Below are positions 60,980 to 64,000 of a DNA stretch of 64,000 nucleotides, piece after piece. Position numbers and translations under genes: made by a program. Origin of the DNA: Amanita rubescens. Its lineage: Eukaryota > Basidiomycota > Agaricomycetes > Agaricales > Amanitaceae. The stretch is taken from contig WION01000049.1 of assembly GCA_015039365.1 (NCBI GenBank), forward strand, positions 124,001 through 188,000, written 5' to 3'. The notes under the pieces are model-generated. The model ran no database searches. It worked only from the letters and a program-made list of their open reading frames with translations, and was not told where the DNA came from. How positions within the stretch are numbered: the stretch's first letter is position 1; the number at the start of each line of letters is the position of its first letter.

Positions 60980-62290
60980 TCACTGATTCTTGGGCTCGTA
61001 CCTGATCCCCTCCTGAGGACATTTACCAGGGGAGGGAGCATCGACGGGGACGAATGACCCATCAATGACAGAGCCTTGAAGGTTGAACCATATGTAGGCT
61101 TCATTCAAGTATTTGCCGTGACAATCAAAGGAAGGCATCGCCTACGCATCACCATCGTAAGTTTGATATATACTTCGATGTTAAATAAGCTTACACCAAA
61201 GGCAGATGATAGAGCGGATTCGAGATCGGAGAGGGAGTAGGTTTTGTGACTGGAAGGCGTGATACCCGCGTTGGAGAGAGCGTTGTAGATGTTGTATTGC
61301 TGGTGAACTGGTCAACGACGATAGCCAAAATGGGCGTCGAAGGGATATAAGCTTACCTGGAAAAGTCCGACGGCGGTTTGGAAAAACGCGACGGCTTCGG
61401 CTCCTGTTGGGCTGTCTGGGGAAAGACAGCTTGGGTTCAAGGTGCTGTGGCGCGGTTTCAACAATCAAGCGTCAGGAATAGTAGAATAACCGACTCACCT
61501 GTAGCACGTTCCGTGTTTATCCCATTCGTGCTAGGGTCGGGAGTGAGATACGAAACAGGATTAACGACACATTTACCTCCCAGAAATGTTCAGTCTGGCC
61601 GTGATTATCGACCCAGTACGTCTGCATAAACGAAAAGGTATCACCTGCGCCTTGGTCGCTAAGTAACTATGGCAATAATGTTAGCTAGAGCGACTGAGGA
61701 GGATAAATCGGGCATACACCGCCTATATTGGTATAATCACGCGACGAATCGCATTCTTGGTCCCATTTACCATCGCAGCTGTGCAAAGAATCAGCGCACA
61801 GACGTCCATATACGGACAAGCTCTTACTGGTTAGGCCACAATCCTAACGACCGGGGTAGGTAAGTTGACTGACACACGCCGCCTCGCAACGACACTCACC
61901 ATGTATAGTCCAACTATCAGAAGGCCCACTGGGCGGATGCGTATCCCAAAACTACACGAACGTGCGTGCGCTCGTCAGCAACATGACAAAAAAAAACCGT
62001 CATAGTGACGAACCTGCGTCAAAGAGATAAGACCCTGCAAAAAATATGAGTACGTTGTCATCCTCTCTTTATATATTAAAATCCCGACTTACCCCTGGAT
62101 ATTCGTAACAACACAAATTTGACCTGTCAGCGTTGGGAGTACAAGACGCTGGAGAGTTGACGGGGCAACTACTACTTCTAGTACTAGACGAGAGGGAAGA
62201 GGGAACCTGAAAGAATCCATCCGGATGGGTAACTGCTAAAACCGACGCGGCCAAGACGGCAACATAAACCAAGGAAGGAGAGAGCAGCAT
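60980..62290 (-). CDS. secreted RNase T2, intact copy of module C
   Basis: The start at 62290 gives the signal peptide MLLSPSLVYVAVLAASVLA. Exons join in frame: SSCPVNSPASCTPNADRSNL, CCYEYPG, the 21-base exon GLISLTQ, FWDTHPPSGPSDSWTIHGLW, CDGKWDQECDSSRDYTNIG, LLSDQGAGDTFSFMQTYWVD, HFWE, HEWDKHGTC (CAS II), YSTLNPSCLSPDSPTGAEAV, QYNIYNALSNAGITPSS, FDCHGKYLNEAYIWFNLQGS and the end GKCPQEGIRYEPKNQ. CAS I reads WTIHGLWPN, with Asn where the other copy has Asp. The last intron of the 35573 gene is absent here: SFVPVDAPSPG is uninterrupted. It is divergent from the rhodanese gene and convergent with NLR3. Confidence 0.88.
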
Positions 62291-62554
62291 GGTAGCAGTG
62301 ATGGTGGAAATACCAAGTGGGGGAAAGGTTCGCCTACGTCGTTTATGTATTTAATCCCGGTGGGAAAATAAGTAGGTTGCGTTCGATTAAACGAATGCAT
62401 TGTTACTGGCCGCAATACACTGAACCCAGCTTGGTGGCGTGGTGAAGGAAGATTAGAATTACCCACTTTGACAGCCACTTTGATGGTAGATACTAAGATA
62501 GTGATGTGACGTGACAAAAGTGACTTTTCAACCCTGACTTGAACCCACGCACAC
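62291..62554. promoter_or_regulatory. shared divergent promoter of RNase T2 and rhodanese genes
   Basis: Only 264 bp separate the two start codons, so the two genes are likely to share control elements. An AT-rich tttatgtatttaatcc (about 62340-62356) lies 50-65 bp before the RNase T2 start. No known operator was recognised. Confidence 0.5.
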
Positions 62555-63701
62555 ATGTCGACGTATCGCAGCGAAAGCTTAAGCAGCCTTGGCGCGCTCG
62601 TTCGTCGCGACGAGGCCAAGCTCAAGCTCAAACCGGCGCCAACGAGCAGTTCGATTATCACCGTTCCAACTGCACCTCTCCGCACGCTAGACGATATCCG
62701 GAACCAAGTCGCGCACGAAGTCGCCATGCGCGCCATCGCCAAAGGCAGAGTGCACGACGGTGAGTGACGAAGTCGTCACGAGCCACCCACCCCAACAATT
62801 CGTACACACACCCTTGTATGTGAAAAAAAAAAAGGCGTACGAACAGGCGTATGCCTCACATTTTCAAAATCATCCGACGAAACGTTCCTTTTTACCGTCG
62901 GTTCGGTGATTCAAGAAAACTTGTTATTACAAGATCATTTGTTTATCATCGGCACGACTGGAGGCGCGTCGGACGAATCTTCTTTTCCAGCGACAAGAGA
63001 GATTCAAACCGTTAATACCCTCTTGATTTGCGGGTCGTCGTTTGACCAAATCGACCGTGCGAGGTTATTGACGGGGTCTAAATTCCTCGGACGGATCGTT
63101 AGCGCGACGGATACGCTACCGAATAAACAGTGGCTCGCGAGTGTCATTGACCTCGGTGCGAGTCCGTACGATGAAGACGCGTTGTGGGATGTAGCGGTGA
63201 AGGCTGTACGTGGAGGAGGAACGCGGGATCCGAAGAGTCCGCCGGAGGGGTCGAAGGGGATCGAGGAGATGTTGGAAGAAGCACGTGCGAGGTTGGTTAG
63301 GCTCACGCCTGAAGAAGCGTTCGCTGAGTTGGTGAATGGAGGAAGCACCACCGCGTTCCTGGTTGACATTCGGCCGGCGGAGGAGAGGGAGCGAGAAGGT
63401 GGAATAGGTGGATCGTTGATCATAGAACGCAACGTGCTAGAGTGGAGATTTGACCCTCGGTGTGAAGCCCGCCTGACCATCGCGGACAGGTACGATCTAA
63501 GAGTGATTGTGTTCTGTCAAGAAGGATACACGTCCAGGTGGGTTCCGACAAGCTGTGTGGTAAAAAAAGTTGACGGAATGGGATAGTTTGGCAGCGTACT
63601 CGTTGCAGCAGCTAGGGTTGTCGAATGCGACTGACATAATCGGGGGATACAAGGCTTGGCGAGAGGCGGGATTGCCATATGATGGGCCGGAGGTAACGTA
63701 A
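62555..63701 (+). CDS. rhodanese-domain protein with unassigned N-terminal region
   Basis: Three exons (62555-62759, 62847-63537, 63587-63701) join to 336 residues. The N-terminus (MSTYRSESLSSLGALVRRDE) precedes a region with VCLTFSKSSDETFLFTVGSV, TLLICGSSFDQIDRARLLTG, KFLGRIV and ASPYDEDALWDVAVKA, which I cannot assign to a family. The C-terminal third is a rhodanese fold: LVDIRPAEEREREGGIGGSL, ERNVLEWRFDPRCEARL, RYDLRVIVFCQEGYTS with the active-site Cys in VFCQEGYTS, then LGLSNATDIIGGYKAWREAG. Rhodaneses transfer sulfur or bind anions; the CQEGYTS loop would allow catalysis. A broken copy lies at 34190-34840. The gene is divergent from RNase T2. No targeting signal is evident. Confidence 0.8.
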
Positions 63702-63844
63702 AATAGCGACCACATGGTACCTGAGCGTTCCTGCGTTCCACATGAAAGGTACCATATATAAACGTGCCAAGTGAAATTAAATATAAGTTACGCTCTTATA
63801 TGTATTAGCGGAAAAAAACAATTGAATACAGCAGCATGGTAAGA

Positions 63845-64000
63845 TTACGATTGGTGATGGTGCTCGGATGGACGCGAAGCGTCCTGCGAGGCCCTTATGG
63901 TCTCTACGCTCGGATGATCGGCAACTGTGGAAAGTCCGGGTGGATTGTCCGGAACTTCGTCGAGCGAGCTAGGTTCCCTCCGGCTGAGCCTGGAGGCTTG
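63845..64000 (-). CDS. C-terminal end of an unidentified gene running off the right edge
   Basis: A minus-strand frame is open from the window edge to a stop at 63845. It encodes a hydrophilic tail (RREPSSLDEVPDNPPG, then EHHHQS) with no domain. Assignment as coding rests only on the open frame and base composition. Confidence 0.35.
   Translation of the reverse strand, partial: QASRLSRREPSSLDEVPDNPPGLSTVADHPSVETIRASQDASRPSEHHHQS

Larger units (their letters stand above)
57455..61870. repeat. module copy C: NLR plus RNase T2 duplicated block
   Basis: Counterpart of copy B in the same orientation. Homology with copy B runs from the promoter of NLR3 into the RNase T2 gene. The copy continues with an intact RNase T2 and the rhodanese gene to 63701, and the latter part (60980-63701) is the inverted counterpart of 34190-36947. 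Confidence 0.85.

Noticed and set aside
33465..63701. A transposon as carrier of the repeated module
   Set aside because: I found no terminal repeats, target duplications, transposase or reverse transcriptase frames at the module borders.
1..64000. tRNA, rRNA and CRISPR features
   Set aside because: No cloverleaf with A and B box signals, no rRNA sequence and no regularly spaced repeats other than protein-coding TPR and QET arrays were seen.

Overview
The window is nuclear DNA of a filamentous basidiomycete, most likely a mushroom-forming Agaricomycete. The genes are eukaryotic, on both strands, and cut by many short introns of about 45-60 bp with gt...ag ends and CTRAY-like branch points. 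The families present (GH79 glucuronidase, velvet factor, expansin-like DPBB protein, questin-oxidase-like protein, fungal RNase T2, NB-ARC/TPR NLRs, DASH Ask1) fit that group. There are no bacterial features and no recognisable complete transposon. Gene models below were spliced by eye, so exon edges are approximate unless stated.

Positions 1-33,000 are mostly a conserved housekeeping and accessory stretch: a GH79 enzyme entering from the left edge (-), an APC-type permease (+), a degenerate Sfp-type phosphopantetheinyl transferase (-), a gene-poor 3 kb, a VelB-type velvet regulator (+), an expansin-like secreted protein (-), a DNA polymerase lambda-like BRCT/PolX enzyme (-), a SAM methyltransferase (+), complex III core protein 2 (+), a Neo1-type P4-ATPase flippase (+), the Use1 SNARE (-), cytochrome c (+), an OTU deubiquitinase-like protein (-) and a conserved F-box-like protein (+). 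Between 15.0 and 32.1 kb, seven conserved genes on both strands carry about a dozen single-base frame breaks, each read as one extra base and most of them in short homopolymers. Essential genes are included, so consensus error is the leading explanation.

Positions 33,400-63,700 are an accessory region built from repeated copies of one module: an NLR (short N-terminal motif, NB-ARC, Kinesin-light-chain-type TPRs), a secreted RNase T2 convergent with it, and a rhodanese-domain gene divergent from the RNase T2. Copy C (57.5-63.7 kb) is complete. Copy B (48.9-53.0 kb) has an intact NLR and a truncated RNase T2. Copy A (33.5-43.6 kb) is inverted, with a broken rhodanese gene, one intact and two broken RNase T2 genes, an intervening single-pass membrane protein and an NLR with an odd Gln/Glu/Thr tail. 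Single-copy genes lie between the copies: a TAPR1-like protein, a questin-oxidase-like protein, the DASH subunit Ask1 and a kinase-like protein.

The NLR coding regions are almost free of CpG (2-3 CpG in each 2.5-3.1 kb), unlike every neighbour, which points to targeted cytosine methylation and deamination or unusual selection. The repeated NLR/RNase T2/rhodanese module with its CpG-depleted NLR bodies is the most interesting object here. A joint function is inference only.
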